From: MW101C3 sp943367595
GTDB lineage: Bacteria > Cyanobacteriota > Cyanobacteriia > PCC-6307 > Cyanobiaceae
NCBI GenBank assembly: GCA_943367595.1
Contig: CALRJS020000007.1
Span: forward strand, 1 to 64,000
Direction of reading: 5' to 3'
DNA length: 64,000 nt
Below the pieces are notes generated by a model. It had not been told where the DNA came from, ran no database searches, and was given only the letters and a program-made list of their open reading frames with translations. Positions 7,655 through 16,942 of the stretch are shown one piece after another. The translations under genes were made by a program, and so were the position numbers. Every line of letters begins with the position of its first letter. The first letter of the stretch is position 1.

Positions 7655-8914
7655 TTGGCAGAGGTTCGCTTCCAGCAGGTCAGCAAAACATTTCCACCAC
7701 GGCGAGGCAGCGAGCCTGTGGAAGTGCTCCGCCAGCTCGACCTCGACGTGCCCGATGGTGAATTCCTGGTGCTGGTGGGCCCTTCCGGCTGCGGCAAGAG
7801 CACGCTGTTGCGCATCCTGGCAGGCCTGGAAACCCCCACCGATGGCGAAGTCCTGGTGGGCGGGCGGCCCGTGAGTGGCCTGCGTCCGGCCCAGCGGGAC
7901 GTGGCGATGGTGTTTCAGAGCTACGCGCTCTACCCGCACCTGAGCGTGGCCGACAACATCGGCTTCGGGCTGCGGCGCAGCCGTCCCCGCAGCGTGGCCC
8001 AGCTGCTGCAGGACAGCCTGCATCGCTGCAGCCGCGGGCTGCCGGCCCCCCTGCGCCTGCCCTCGAAGCGGGAGCAGCGCATCGAGGCACGTATCGCCGG
8101 GGTGGCCGAGGAGCTGGGCCTCACCCCCCTGCTCGACCGGCGTCCCAAGGAGTTGTCCGGCGGCCAGAAGCAGCGGGTGGCCCTGGGGCGGGCGATCGCC
8201 CGGGAGCCTGCCGTGTTCCTGATGGATGAGCCGCTCAGCAACCTCGACGCCAAGCTGCGCACCGGCACCCGCGCCCAGATCGTGGCGCTGCAGAAGCGGC
8301 TGGGCACCACCACGCTCTACGTGACCCACGACCAGGTGGAGGCGATGACCATGGGACATCGCATCGCCGTCCTCAACCAAGGCCGGCTGCAGCAGCTGGG
8401 CACGCCGATGGAGCTCTACACCTGGCCGTCGAATCTGTTCGTGGCCCAGTTCATCGGCAGCCCACCGATGAATCTGCTGCCGGTGCAGGCCGCAGGCGGC
8501 GATCAGATTCAGCTCGATGCCCGTCGCTTCCTGGTGGAAGGCCCGATGGCCGCCGCCCTGGCTTCCTATGCCGCCCGCGGAGTTTCCGCTCCCCTCACAG
8601 GCGGGCTGCGACCCGAACACCTGCGGCTGGCACCGGCCACCAACCGGAACCTGGCGGGCGACGTCACCCATGTGGAAGCGCTCGGCAACGAACTGCTGAT
8701 CAGCGCCCGGCTACTGGAGGGCGGCCATCTGGTGCAGCTTCGGGCCGACCCCTCCCAGCGGGTGGTGCCGGGGCAGCGGATCCACATCGACGTGGACCCC
8801 ACAGGCTGGCGGTTGTTCGATGCCGCGGGAGAGGCACTGGCGCTGCCACCGGCCGCCACGGCTGCCCCCGAGCGCACGGGACCAGAACCTCAACTGCCCA
8901 TGCTCGATCTCTAA
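7655..8914 (+). CDS. Sugar or osmolyte ABC transporter ATPase (MalK/UgpC type)
   Basis: A 419-aa ATPase beginning at a TTG (AEVRFQQVSK). It has Walker A GPSGCGKST near residue 42, a Q-loop in VFQSYALYPH, the LSGGQKQRVALGRA signature, Walker B VFLMDEPLSNLD, an H-loop in VTHDQVEAM and a C-terminal OB-fold regulatory domain (TGGLRPEHL) typical of MalK-like subunits. Between the Q-loop and the signature there is an extra basic stretch of about 40 residues (SRPRSVAQLLQDSL and onward) that ordinary MalK proteins lack. No permease gene is adjacent, so the substrate cannot be read from context. In cyanobacteria this type often serves glucosylglycerol, sucrose or trehalose uptake. Confidence 0.85.
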   Translation: MAEVRFQQVSKTFPPRRGSEPVEVLRQLDLDVPDGEFLVLVGPSGCGKSTLLRILAGLETPTDGEVLVGGRPVSGLRPAQRDVAMVFQSYALYPHLSVADNIGFGLRRSRPRSVAQLLQDSLHRCSRGLPAPLRLPSKREQRIEARIAGVAEELGLTPLLDRRPKELSGGQKQRVALGRAIAREPAVFLMDEPLSNLDAKLRTGTRAQIVALQKRLGTTTLYVTHDQVEAMTMGHRIAVLNQGRLQQLGTPMELYTWPSNLFVAQFIGSPPMNLLPVQAAGGDQIQLDARRFLVEGPMAAALASYAARGVSAPLTGGLRPEHLRLAPATNRNLAGDVTHVEALGNELLISARLLEGGHLVQLRADPSQRVVPGQRIHIDVDPTGWRLFDAAGEALALPPAATAAPERTGPEPQLPMLDL

Positions 8915-8976
8915 ACGGGCCCAGCAGGCGAATTGTTATAAATGATGGGAACACTTCGTGGGTCTGCCATCCACTT

Positions 8977-11532
8977 ATGGCCCAGCTTCCCGTCGATCCC
9001 AGCTTTTCGTCACCTCTGCCCGACGCCTTCGGACTGAGCGCTGTGGGATTGTTTGCCAGCCCGGCGCTGGTAGACATCGATCGGGACGGGGACCTGGACC
9101 TGTTCATCGGCAATAACGTTGGCAATACGCTGTTCTTCCGCAACACTGCACCGGCTGGCGCCAGTGATCCAGGTTTCGCCGCGGCGATCACCAATCCCTT
9201 CGGGATCAGCAGTGTCGGCTTTTCAGCAACCCCCACTTTCGTCGACATTGATGGGGACGGAGACCTAGACCTGTTCGTCGGCGATTTCTACGGAAACACA
9301 AGGTTTTTCAGAAACCAAGCCACTTCCGGCACTTCAACTCCCGTTTTCGCCACAGGGCAGTTGAATCCGTTTTTCATTTCGGACTCTGGAGACAATTCAG
9401 CTCCCGCTTTCGCCGATCTTGATGGGGATGGTGACCTTGATCTCTACATCGGAACCCGATCCGGCAACATTCGCTTCTTGCGCAATATCGGTTCAGCGAC
9501 CAACCCCTCATTCACAGCAGGTCCAGGCAATCCCTTCGGGATTTCCAACGTCGGATCAGATGCCAAGCCAAAATTCGTTGACTTAGACCACGACGGAGAT
9601 CTTGATCTTTTCGTCAGCAATAGTGCTGGACCCACTTTCTTTTTCCGAAACACCGGCTCCACCACTGCTCTTGCCTTTGCAGTCCCTGTATCCAACCCCT
9701 TCGGCATCGAGAATGTCGGAGGTTTTGCTGTACCCAGCCTCGGCGATGCGGATGGTGATGGCGATGTCGATCTGTTCCTTGGCGTGGTTGAAGGTGGCAC
9801 TACCTTCTTCTTCAGGAACACAGCACCCACGGCTTCCACAACACCCTCGACACCCCCGCCGCCTCAGACGGTCACTCCGCAGACGTTCAATGGAACAACC
9901 GGTGACGATGTTCTGGGCAGTTCCCAGTCTGTGGACCTGATCAAGGGCTTTGCCGGCAACGACACCTTAGAGGGCAAAGGCGGCAACGAAACACTGGAAG
10001 GCGGCAGTGAAAACGACACGTATCTTTTCGATACTGACAGTCAGCTCGGTGCCGACATCCTCAATGAGATAGCTGGAGCTGTTGGTGGCGTCGACACCCT
10101 TTCTTTCGCAGCGACCTCCACGCTTGCCATCAATCTTGATCTTGGCGTCGCCACCCAGCAAGTCATCAACCAAAATCTTTCGCTGACTCTCGGCTCCGTT
10201 GATCGATTTGAAAACGTCATCGGCGGCAGCCTTGCCGACAACATCCGAGGCAATGCCCTTGCCAATACTCTCAACGGCGGAGCCGGCAGCGACACCCTCA
10301 CCGGTGGCGATGGCAGCGATACCTACATCATTGAAACTGTAGGCGATCTTGTAGTGGAAATCAGCGCCGATGTCGTCATCGGCGGAGCCGACACCGTCGT
10401 CAGCTCTTTGGCGACCTACACACTCACCGCCAACATAGAGAATCTCACCCTCACTGCCGGTGCACTCAATGGCACAGGCAACACGCTCAGCAACACGATC
10501 AACGGCACCGCTGCCGCCAACAGCCTCAACGGTGCAGAAGGCGACGACAATCTTTTCGGCTTCGGTGGCAATGACACCCTCACCGGCGCCGCCGGCGTTG
10601 ACACCCTCACCGGCGGGGATGGCAGCGACACCTACGTGATCGGCACCAACGGCGATCTGGTGGTGGAGACCAATGCCACTGCCACCTCCGGTGGTGTTGA
10701 CACGGTGCTCAGTTCACTCCCCTCCTACACCCTCACCGCCAACGTCGAGAATCTCACCCTGACTGCCGGTGCGCTCAACGGCACCGGCAACACGCTGAAC
10801 AACATCATCAATGGCACTGCTGCCGCCAACAGCATCAATGGCGCAGAAGGCGACGACAACCTCTTCGGCTTCGGTGGCAACGACACCCTCATCGGCGCCG
10901 CCGGCGTTGACACCCTCACCGGCGGGGATGGCAGCGATACCTACGTGATCGGCACCAACGGCGATCTGGTGGTGGAGACCAATGCCACTGCCACCTCCGG
11001 TGGTGTTGACACGGTGCTCAGTTCACTCCCCTCCTACACCCTCACCGCCAACGTCGAGAACCTCACCCTCACAGCCGGTGCACTCAACGGCACCGGTAAT
11101 GGGCTCAACAATCTCATCAGCGGCACCGCTGCCGCCAACAGCCTCAATGGCGCGGGAGGCAACGACACCCTCATTGGCGGCTCCGGCAACGACACGCTGA
11201 CCGGTGGCCTGAACGCCGACATCTTCCGCTTTGATTCCCCTCTCAACGCCGCCACCAACCGGGATGTGATCACCGATTTCACCCCCTCCCAGTCTGATCG
11301 TATCCAGCTGGAAAACAGCGTGTTCACAACCCTCACCACCACCGGCACGCTGGCGCAGAGCGCTTTCTTCTCTGGCGCCGCCCCCACCACGGCCTCCCAT
11401 CGCATCCTCTACGACAGCGCCACCGGCCTGCTCTCTTTCGACAGGGACGGCAACGGCGCGGCAGGGGCCATTGCCTTCGCCAGGCTCAGCTCCGGCCTGG
11501 CGCTCACCAACACCAGCTTCACGGTCACCTGA
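8977..11532 (+). CDS. Large FG-GAP/VCBS and RTX calcium-binding protein
   Basis: This 851-aa protein has no N-terminal signal peptide. Residues about 25-285 hold five repeats of the FG-GAP/VCBS type, each with a calcium-loop core such as VDIDGDGDLDLFVG followed by FFRNT. From about residue 310 come RTX nonapeptide repeats (GGAGSDTLTGGDGSD and similar). The last 120 residues (ADIFRF, VITDF, DRIQLE) resemble the C-terminal secretion region of type I secreted RTX proteins. It is therefore probably exported by a type I system and folds on binding calcium outside the cell. No secretion genes lie in this window. It could be an adhesin, S-layer-like or motility protein; no catalytic domain is visible. 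Confidence 0.85.
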   Translation: MAQLPVDPSFSSPLPDAFGLSAVGLFASPALVDIDRDGDLDLFIGNNVGNTLFFRNTAPAGASDPGFAAAITNPFGISSVGFSATPTFVDIDGDGDLDLFVGDFYGNTRFFRNQATSGTSTPVFATGQLNPFFISDSGDNSAPAFADLDGDGDLDLYIGTRSGNIRFLRNIGSATNPSFTAGPGNPFGISNVGSDAKPKFVDLDHDGDLDLFVSNSAGPTFFFRNTGSTTALAFAVPVSNPFGIENVGGFAVPSLGDADGDGDVDLFLGVVEGGTTFFFRNTAPTASTTPSTPPPPQTVTPQTFNGTTGDDVLGSSQSVDLIKGFAGNDTLEGKGGNETLEGGSENDTYLFDTDSQLGADILNEIAGAVGGVDTLSFAATSTLAINLDLGVATQQVINQNLSLTLGSVDRFENVIGGSLADNIRGNALANTLNGGAGSDTLTGGDGSDTYIIETVGDLVVEISADVVIGGADTVVSSLATYTLTANIENLTLTAGALNGTGNTLSNTINGTAAANSLNGAEGDDNLFGFGGNDTLTGAAGVDTLTGGDGSDTYVIGTNGDLVVETNATATSGGVDTVLSSLPSYTLTANVENLTLTAGALNGTGNTLNNIINGTAAANSINGAEGDDNLFGFGGNDTLIGAAGVDTLTGGDGSDTYVIGTNGDLVVETNATATSGGVDTVLSSLPSYTLTANVENLTLTAGALNGTGNGLNNLISGTAAANSLNGAGGNDTLIGGSGNDTLTGGLNADIFRFDSPLNAATNRDVITDFTPSQSDRIQLENSVFTTLTTTGTLAQSAFFSGAAPTTASHRILYDSATGLLSFDRDGNGAAGAIAFARLSSGLALTNTSFTVT
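10312..11180 (+). repeat. 309-bp intragenic tandem repeats in the RTX gene
   Basis: Units begin at 10312, 10621 and 10930, exactly 309 bp (103 codons) apart, each opening with the codons for GSDTY. Units two and three are nearly identical in DNA, while unit one is more diverged. Each unit encodes one pair of RTX turns plus a beta-rich linker (SLPSYTLTANVENLTLTAGAL). The near identity points to recent duplication or gene conversion and makes the copy number prone to change. Confidence 0.85.
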
Positions 11533-11536
11533 GGCT

Positions 11537-13933
11537 TCAGGCCACCCACACCACGCTGCAGCCAGGGCCGCCATCGCCCTGCTCCGCATCGCTCACCCGC
11601 TCCACATAAGGAACGGTGTCGAGCCACTGGCGCAGGCCACGCTTGAGCTTGCCGCTGCCGATGCCGTGGATCACCCACACCGGCCCTTCCGCCGCGCGCA
11701 GGCGTTCCTCCACGGCCGCCTCCGCTTCATGCACCCGCAGGCCGCGCACGTCCACGGTGTTGCGTTCGGTGCGCACCTGGGCGCCGCCGCCACCGCGGCC
11801 GGGCTGGCGGCGCACCTGCACCACAGGCGGCTCCGGTGGCGCAGGCTTTTCGCCATTGAGGGATTCCACCCCTTCAAGCGGCACCGTGAGCCGCAGCACG
11901 CCGCAGCGCACCGTGAGCTCCTGGCTGTCGGCGGCAATCTCCAGCACTTCCGCCGCCTTGCCGAGCGAGAGCACGCGAATCCGCTCCCCCAGAGAGGGCC
12001 GCCAGCCGCGGTGCTGGCGGCGTTCCGGCTGGGGCTGGTGATCCTGCTGCAGGCGCTTGAGCCGCTGGCCCGCCTGACGCGCCTCCTCCCCATCGGTGTC
12101 GCCCTGGCGCAGGCGGCGGATGATGCGCCGCACTTCCCGCTGGCCGTCACGGATTGAGTGTTCCAGCTGACGGCGCCGCTGCTCCTGCAGCTCCGCCGAC
12201 TGCTCCTGTTGGTGCTGCCAGCGCTGCAGCAGCTCCTCGTGCAGCAGCTCGGTGCGCACCAGCAGCACAGCCGCCTCTTCGGCAGCCTCCTGCTGGCGGC
12301 GACGCTGATCCTCCAGGCCACGGATCACCTGGTTCAGCTCCCCTTCTCCCTTCGGCGCCAGCAGGGCGGTGGCGCGCTCGATCACGGCCGGCTCCAGGCC
12401 TAGGCGAGTGGCGATGGCCAGGGCGTTGCTGCGGCCCGGAATGCCCCACTGAAGCTGATACGTGGGCGAGAGGGTTTCGACGTCGAAGCCCACCGAGGCA
12501 TTCTCGAAGCGGGCATCGTCGTACTTGAGCGCCTTCAGCTCACCGAAGTGGGTGGTGGCGATCGTGAGGCGGGCGCGGTCGGCGAGATGGCGCAGCAGGG
12601 CGATGGCCAGCGAGGTGCCCTCGGTGGGGTCGGTGCCGGCACCCACCTCATCGAGCAGCACCAGGGAGGCGCCGCCTGGCGTTGCCGGCGGTGGCAGCGC
12701 TTCGAGGATTCGGGCGATGCGGCGCACGTGGCCGCTGAAGGTCGAGAGGTTCTGCTGCAGGGATTGCTCATCGCCGATGTCGGCCAGGACGCGGCCGCAC
12801 CAGGGCAGACGCGGCGTGCCACGGCAGGGCAGGAACAAGCCGGCGCGCGCCATCAGGGCCGCCAGCCCCACACTTTTGAGCGTGACCGTCTTGCCGCCGG
12901 TGTTCGGGCCGGTGATCGCCACCACCCGCAGGTCGCTGCCCACGGTGACCGTGACCGGCACCACCGCCCTGCCGCCCTCGCGCCGCTCCTGCCAGAGCAG
13001 CAGCGGATGGCAGAGATCCACGAGCTGGAAAGGGGCCTCGGCAGTGGCGGACAGCTCGGGGCGCACGCCGCCGAGGTCCTGGCCGTAGCGGGCGCGGGCC
13101 ACCGCGCCATCCAGCTGGAGCAACACCGTCTGCAGGGTACGGAGGGCGTCAGCGTCCGCCGCCACCAGGCTGCTGAGCTCCGCCAGCACCTGCTGCTCAA
13201 GCTCGCGCTCCTCACCTTCAAGCTCCCGCAGCCGGTTGCCCAGGGCGATCACCGCCTGGGGCTCGATGAACACGGTGTTGCCGGAAGCCGAACTGTCGTG
13301 CACCAGGCCGCTGACCTGGGAAGCCGCCCCGGCCTTCACCGCCAGCACCGGCCGTCCGTTGCGTTCGGCGATCACGTTGTCCTGCAGCAGGGGCGCAAAA
13401 CGCCGCATCAGCTCCTGCAGCCGCTCACGCCGCTGCTGGCGCAGGGCTGAGAGTTGTAGCCGCAGCGCGGCCAGCGCCGGGCTGGCGCGGTCGGGCACAC
13501 GCCCGCCGTCCTCGATGCAGAAACGCAGACGCTGCTCCAGCTCCGGCAGGGTGCGCAGGTGCTGCACCAGGGCGCTGGTGACGGGCCGCAGGTCCTCGTC
13601 TTCGATCTGGCGGCGCAGGCGTCGGCCAGCCGCCAGGGTGGTGGCCACCTCCAGCAGGGCCTCACCGGAGGCGGTGCCCCCCTTGCTGCAGTGCTGCAGG
13701 GTGCCACCGAGATCGGCGACGCCCTGAAAGCTCAGCCCCCCCTCCAGCACGCCATCGAGGCCCAGCAACTCCGTGGTTTCACAGAGCAGGCGCTCACTCT
13801 CAGCGCAGCTGGAGGCCGGCACCAGGGAGCGACAGTGGCGCGCACCGGCGCGCGTGCTTGCGAAGCTGGCCAGGTGTTCCGCCAGGCGAGGCCACTCCAG
13901 CAGGTCAAGGGCTTCCGCCTCGATCGGGTTCAA
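11537..13933 (-). CDS. mutS2: MutS2 family DNA/ribosome-associated ATPase
   Basis: This 798-aa protein has a MutS core and clamp region followed by the ATPase with Walker A TGPNTGGKT near residue 341 and Walker B VLLDEVGAGTDPTEG near 425. A long coiled coil follows, then a C-terminal Smr nuclease-like domain (DVRGLRVHEAE and WVIHGIGSGKLKRGL near 725-770). It lacks the MutS mismatch-binding domain, which defines MutS2. Family roles include suppression of recombination and rescue of collided ribosomes. Its start overlaps the stop of the upstream glyoxalase-like gene (ATGA), so the two are coupled. Confidence 0.95.
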   Translation of the reverse strand: MNPIEAEALDLLEWPRLAEHLASFASTRAGARHCRSLVPASSCAESERLLCETTELLGLDGVLEGGLSFQGVADLGGTLQHCSKGGTASGEALLEVATTLAAGRRLRRQIEDEDLRPVTSALVQHLRTLPELEQRLRFCIEDGGRVPDRASPALAALRLQLSALRQQRRERLQELMRRFAPLLQDNVIAERNGRPVLAVKAGAASQVSGLVHDSSASGNTVFIEPQAVIALGNRLRELEGEERELEQQVLAELSSLVAADADALRTLQTVLLQLDGAVARARYGQDLGGVRPELSATAEAPFQLVDLCHPLLLWQERREGGRAVVPVTVTVGSDLRVVAITGPNTGGKTVTLKSVGLAALMARAGLFLPCRGTPRLPWCGRVLADIGDEQSLQQNLSTFSGHVRRIARILEALPPPATPGGASLVLLDEVGAGTDPTEGTSLAIALLRHLADRARLTIATTHFGELKALKYDDARFENASVGFDVETLSPTYQLQWGIPGRSNALAIATRLGLEPAVIERATALLAPKGEGELNQVIRGLEDQRRRQQEAAEEAAVLLVRTELLHEELLQRWQHQQEQSAELQEQRRRQLEHSIRDGQREVRRIIRRLRQGDTDGEEARQAGQRLKRLQQDHQPQPERRQHRGWRPSLGERIRVLSLGKAAEVLEIAADSQELTVRCGVLRLTVPLEGVESLNGEKPAPPEPPVVQVRRQPGRGGGGAQVRTERNTVDVRGLRVHEAEAAVEERLRAAEGPVWVIHGIGSGKLKRGLRQWLDTVPYVERVSDAEQGDGGPGCSVVWVA

Positions 13934-14412
13934 GCCAGCCCCTGCACCTGTCCGGCTAGGGCAGCGGCTGCGGTGGCTCCGGCGGCGGCCATGGCGGCGG
14001 TGGAGCCGGCAGGCAGGACCGCAGCGATCGGCTGCTCGCCTTGATTGGAGGGGATGCCTTCGGGCGGCTCGTAGAGCATCTCCAGCCAGTTGCCTTCCGA
14101 ATCCTGGAGGTAAAAGGAAGCGGTGCCGTCGCGGTGATCATGCACCGGGCCCACCGGATGGCCAGCGGCGCGCAGCTCGCGGTGCACCACCTCCACCTCG
14201 GCGCGCTCACTGAAGTGAAAGGCGAAGTGGGGCCCGGCGGCGGTGTAGGCAGGGCTCAGCAAGGCCACCCCATCGCCGCCGTCGGGGGCCTGCAGATAGG
14301 ACCAATCGTCGGCTTCCCAGGTGAGGCGCAGGCCGAGGGCCTGATAAAAGGCCTTGGCGCGGGCCATGTCCTGCACCCGCAGGGCCACGTGGCCCAGTCT
14401 TCGCACCGGCAT
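13930..14412 (-). CDS. VOC/glyoxalase family protein
   Basis: A single-domain vicinal-oxygen-chelate protein of 160 aa starting at the ATG at 14412 (MPVRRLGHVALRVQDM). It shows the two beta-alpha-beta-beta-beta modules of the fold: GHVALRV with AKAFYQALGL, then the second half ending in SFYLQDSEGNWLEML, where the glutamate is a usual metal ligand. The last 45 residues are an Ala/Gly/Pro tail rich in alanine. The substrate is unknown. An upstream in-frame start at 14586 would add a stretch with no similarity to the fold. It is coupled to mutS2 downstream. Confidence 0.75.
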   Translation of the reverse strand: MPVRRLGHVALRVQDMARAKAFYQALGLRLTWEADDWSYLQAPDGGDGVALLSPAYTAAGPHFAFHFSERAEVEVVHRELRAAGHPVGPVHDHRDGTASFYLQDSEGNWLEMLYEPPEGIPSNQGEQPIAAVLPAGSTAAMAAAGATAAAALAGQVQGLA

Positions 14413-14473
14413 CGGCAGTGTCCTGGTCTTGGGTCCATTCTGAGCCGCGGCAGGCCCCGCGGTGAGCCGGCGC

Positions 14474-14722
14474 TCAGCGCCGCTCGGCCAGCAGCAATGA
14501 CACCCGGCAGACGCAGCCGATCGAGAAGCAGATAGCGGCACTGCCCAGCAGGCCCCAGCCGGAGGCCTGAAGGTTGAAATCCTCAAGGGCGAGCAGGCGC
14601 AGGGCGAGCATCACAAGCAGCACCGCCACCAGCCAGGGGGCCAGCACCCAGACCATCAATGGCCGGGGGCGCCGCCGCCCCTGATCAGCGGGGCGAGGTG
14701 CCGCCGGCTCGGGGGAGGTCAC
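14474..14722 (-). CDS. Small two-helix membrane protein
   Basis: An 82-aa protein with a Pro/Arg-rich cytoplasmic start (about 21 residues) and two hydrophobic segments, about residues 23-46 and 55-77, separated by a short loop. The second segment contains two cysteines (SIGCVCRV). The ATG overlaps the stop of hemB (ATGA), so it is likely translated from the hemB message. I do not recognise the family. A role linked to tetrapyrrole synthesis is only suggested by this coupling. Confidence 0.6.
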   Translation of the reverse strand: MTSPEPAAPRPADQGRRRPRPLMVWVLAPWLVAVLLVMLALRLLALEDFNLQASGWGLLGSAAICFSIGCVCRVSLLLAERR

Positions 14723-15720
14723 CGTTCACTCAGCCATCGGGCCGCATCGCAGGCGTGGTAAGTGAGGATCAGGTCGGCTCCGGCGCGCTTGAAGCAGAGC
14801 AGCGTTTCGAGAACCACAGCGCGCTCATCGATCCAGCCACGCTGGGCCGCCGCCTTCACCATGGCGTACTCGCCACTCACGTTGTAAGCCGCGATCGGCA
14901 GTTCCGATTCCTCGCGCAGGCGATGAATGATGTCGAGATAAGCCAGGCCCGGCTTGACCATCAGGATGTCGGCTCCTTCCTGCTCATCGAGCAGGGCTTC
15001 GGTGAGCGCCTCGCGGCCGTTGGCCGGATCCATCTGATACGTGGACTTGTCTTTGGGGATCGGCTTGTTGCCCACCGGACGCGGGGCGGAATCGAGGGCC
15101 TCTCGGAAGGGGCCGTAGTAAGCGGAGGCGTATTTGGCGGTATAGCTGATGATGCCGATGTGCTCGAACCCTTCTTCATCGAGCGCCTCCCGGATCGCTC
15201 CCACCCGACCGTCCATCATGTCGCTGGGGCCGATCAGATCGGCGCCGGCGCGGGCCTGAGCCACCGCCTGGCGGCACAGCTGGGCCACGGTTTCATCGTT
15301 AAGCACCACACCTTCGCTGTTGACGATGCCGTCGTGGCCGTCGCAGGAATAGGGATCAAGAGCCACGTCGGTCATGATCGCCATGGCCGGGTGTTCCTGT
15401 TTCAGGCGGCGAATGGCACGAGGAATCAGCCCGCCCTCGTTGAAGCATTCAGCGCCATCTTCCGTTTTGAGGCCATCGGCCACCTTGGGGAAGAGCACAA
15501 CACAGCGGATGCCCAGATCCCAGGCGCGGCCCACTTCTTCCACCAGCCCTTCCAGGCTCCAGCGCTGGCAGCCGGGCATGGCCTCGATCGGCTCGTTGCT
15601 GGCCCCTTCGTGCACGAACAGGGGGTAGATGAAATCGGCGGGGTCGAGTTGAAACTCGCGCACCATCGCTCGAAGAGCCGGGGTGCGGCGCAGCCGGCGG
15701 GGACGATAGGTGAGTTCCAT
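14719..15720 (-). CDS. hemB: Porphobilinogen synthase (ALA dehydratase)
   Basis: This 333-aa enzyme condenses two molecules of 5-aminolevulinate to porphobilinogen, the second common step of heme and chlorophyll synthesis. The metal region DVALDPYSCDGHDGIV lies near residues 118-133. The Schiff-base lysine regions are present, including SYTAKYASAYYGPF near 197 and LMVKPGLAYLD near 250. The length and the N-terminal sequence RPRRLRRTPALR are typical of the bacterial and plastid enzyme. A small membrane protein gene overlaps its stop. Confidence 0.97.
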   Translation of the reverse strand: MELTYRPRRLRRTPALRAMVREFQLDPADFIYPLFVHEGASNEPIEAMPGCQRWSLEGLVEEVGRAWDLGIRCVVLFPKVADGLKTEDGAECFNEGGLIPRAIRRLKQEHPAMAIMTDVALDPYSCDGHDGIVNSEGVVLNDETVAQLCRQAVAQARAGADLIGPSDMMDGRVGAIREALDEEGFEHIGIISYTAKYASAYYGPFREALDSAPRPVGNKPIPKDKSTYQMDPANGREALTEALLDEQEGADILMVKPGLAYLDIIHRLREESELPIAAYNVSGEYAMVKAAAQRGWIDERAVVLETLLCFKRAGADLILTYHACDAARWLSER

Positions 15721-15812
15721 ACGGGCAGACCTGCTGGGCGGATCCTACGGATCGGCGCTCCCCGCCTCCGGATCCGCGCTCACCGCCCCGAAGGCCCTGC
15801 CGTGGCGGGGAT

Positions 15813-16793
15813 TCAGAGAATGGCGGCTTTGCACCACTCCCGCCGTGGATCGATGCTGCGGGCATCACGCAGCTGCTCCAGCAGCTTTCGCTCCTGCTGG
15901 CTGTAGGTGGCTGGCAGGGCAAGGGTGAGAGTGAGCAGCAGATCGCCGCGGCCATCCCGCAGGGGCCAGCCCTTGCCCTTCAAGCGCAGGCTGCGCCCCA
16001 GCGGCACGCCGGGCGGCACCTGCACAGTGGCCTCGCCATCAGGGGTGACGACCCGGATGTCTCCGCCGAGCGCCAGCTCGTCGAGGCTGATTGGCAGATC
16101 GGCCCGCAGCTGATCCCCCTCGAGCTTCCAGACCGGATGCTCCTGCAGGGTGAGGTTGAGGTAGAGGTCGCCGCGCCGGCCGGTGCCGGGCTGGAGGTTG
16201 CCTTTGCCCTTGAGGCGCAGGCGGCTGCCGTTCTTCACCCCAGCGGGCACGCGCACCTGAACCCGCTCTTCGTTGACAGCCAGGGTGCGCTCGCAACCGC
16301 GAAAGGCATCGGCGAAGGTGATCGAGATCGCGGCTTCCGCATCCAGCTGGGCGCCGCTGGCGCGGCCGCTGCCAGGGGTGAAGCCACCGCCGAATCCGGC
16401 CGGAAAGCCCCCGGAGAAGCCGAACCCGCCCGGTGCACCGGCAAAGCCGCCGGGGCCGGCAGCCCCGCCGAAGCGACCGAGCAGGTCGTTGATGAAGTCG
16501 TCGAAGTTGCCGTAGCGGCTGAAATCCACATCGACGCCCGGGGCGCCGCCACCGCCCATCTGGCTCCAGTACTGACCGAACTGTTCGTATTTGCGGCGCT
16601 TTTCCGGATCGGAGAGCACTTCATAGGCCTCACTGATCTCCTTGAAGCGTGCCTCCGCCGCCGCGTCGCCGGGGTTCACATCCGGGTGGTGCTGACGGGC
16701 CAGTTTGCGGAAGGAACGCTTGATCGCTTCCGCATCGGCTCCTCGTTCGAGGCCCAGCACTTTGTAGTAGTCGCGATAGCCGTTGGCGCTCAT
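15813..16793 (-). CDS. DnaJ-class co-chaperone (type II, CbpA-like)
   Basis: This 326-aa protein has an N-terminal J domain with the HPD tripeptide (QHHPDVNPGD) near residue 35, then a glycine/phenylalanine-rich linker (about 90-145) and two C-terminal beta-sandwich substrate-binding domains (GSRLRLKGKG repeated as GRSLRLKGKG). The cysteine-rich zinc domain of classical DnaJ is absent, so it is a type II J protein that would stimulate DnaK ATPase. It sits next to hemB on the same strand with a 92-bp gap. Confidence 0.9.
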   Translation of the reverse strand: MSANGYRDYYKVLGLERGADAEAIKRSFRKLARQHHPDVNPGDAAAEARFKEISEAYEVLSDPEKRRKYEQFGQYWSQMGGGGAPGVDVDFSRYGNFDDFINDLLGRFGGAAGPGGFAGAPGGFGFSGGFPAGFGGGFTPGSGRASGAQLDAEAAISITFADAFRGCERTLAVNEERVQVRVPAGVKNGSRLRLKGKGNLQPGTGRRGDLYLNLTLQEHPVWKLEGDQLRADLPISLDELALGGDIRVVTPDGEATVQVPPGVPLGRSLRLKGKGWPLRDGRGDLLLTLTLALPATYSQQERKLLEQLRDARSIDPRREWCKAAIL

Positions 16794-16942
16794 TGAGGCA
16801 GGCTCATCGGCACGTCAGCAAGAACGTTCAGCCCCTCCAGTTTCTCAGCCGAAGCGTCGTGGTGGAAGGCCGGCGGAGGGCGGAAGCCCGAACGCCGCCG
16901 TGGGCCCTCTGCCTACGCTGCAGGTCGTGATTGGCGCCGCCG

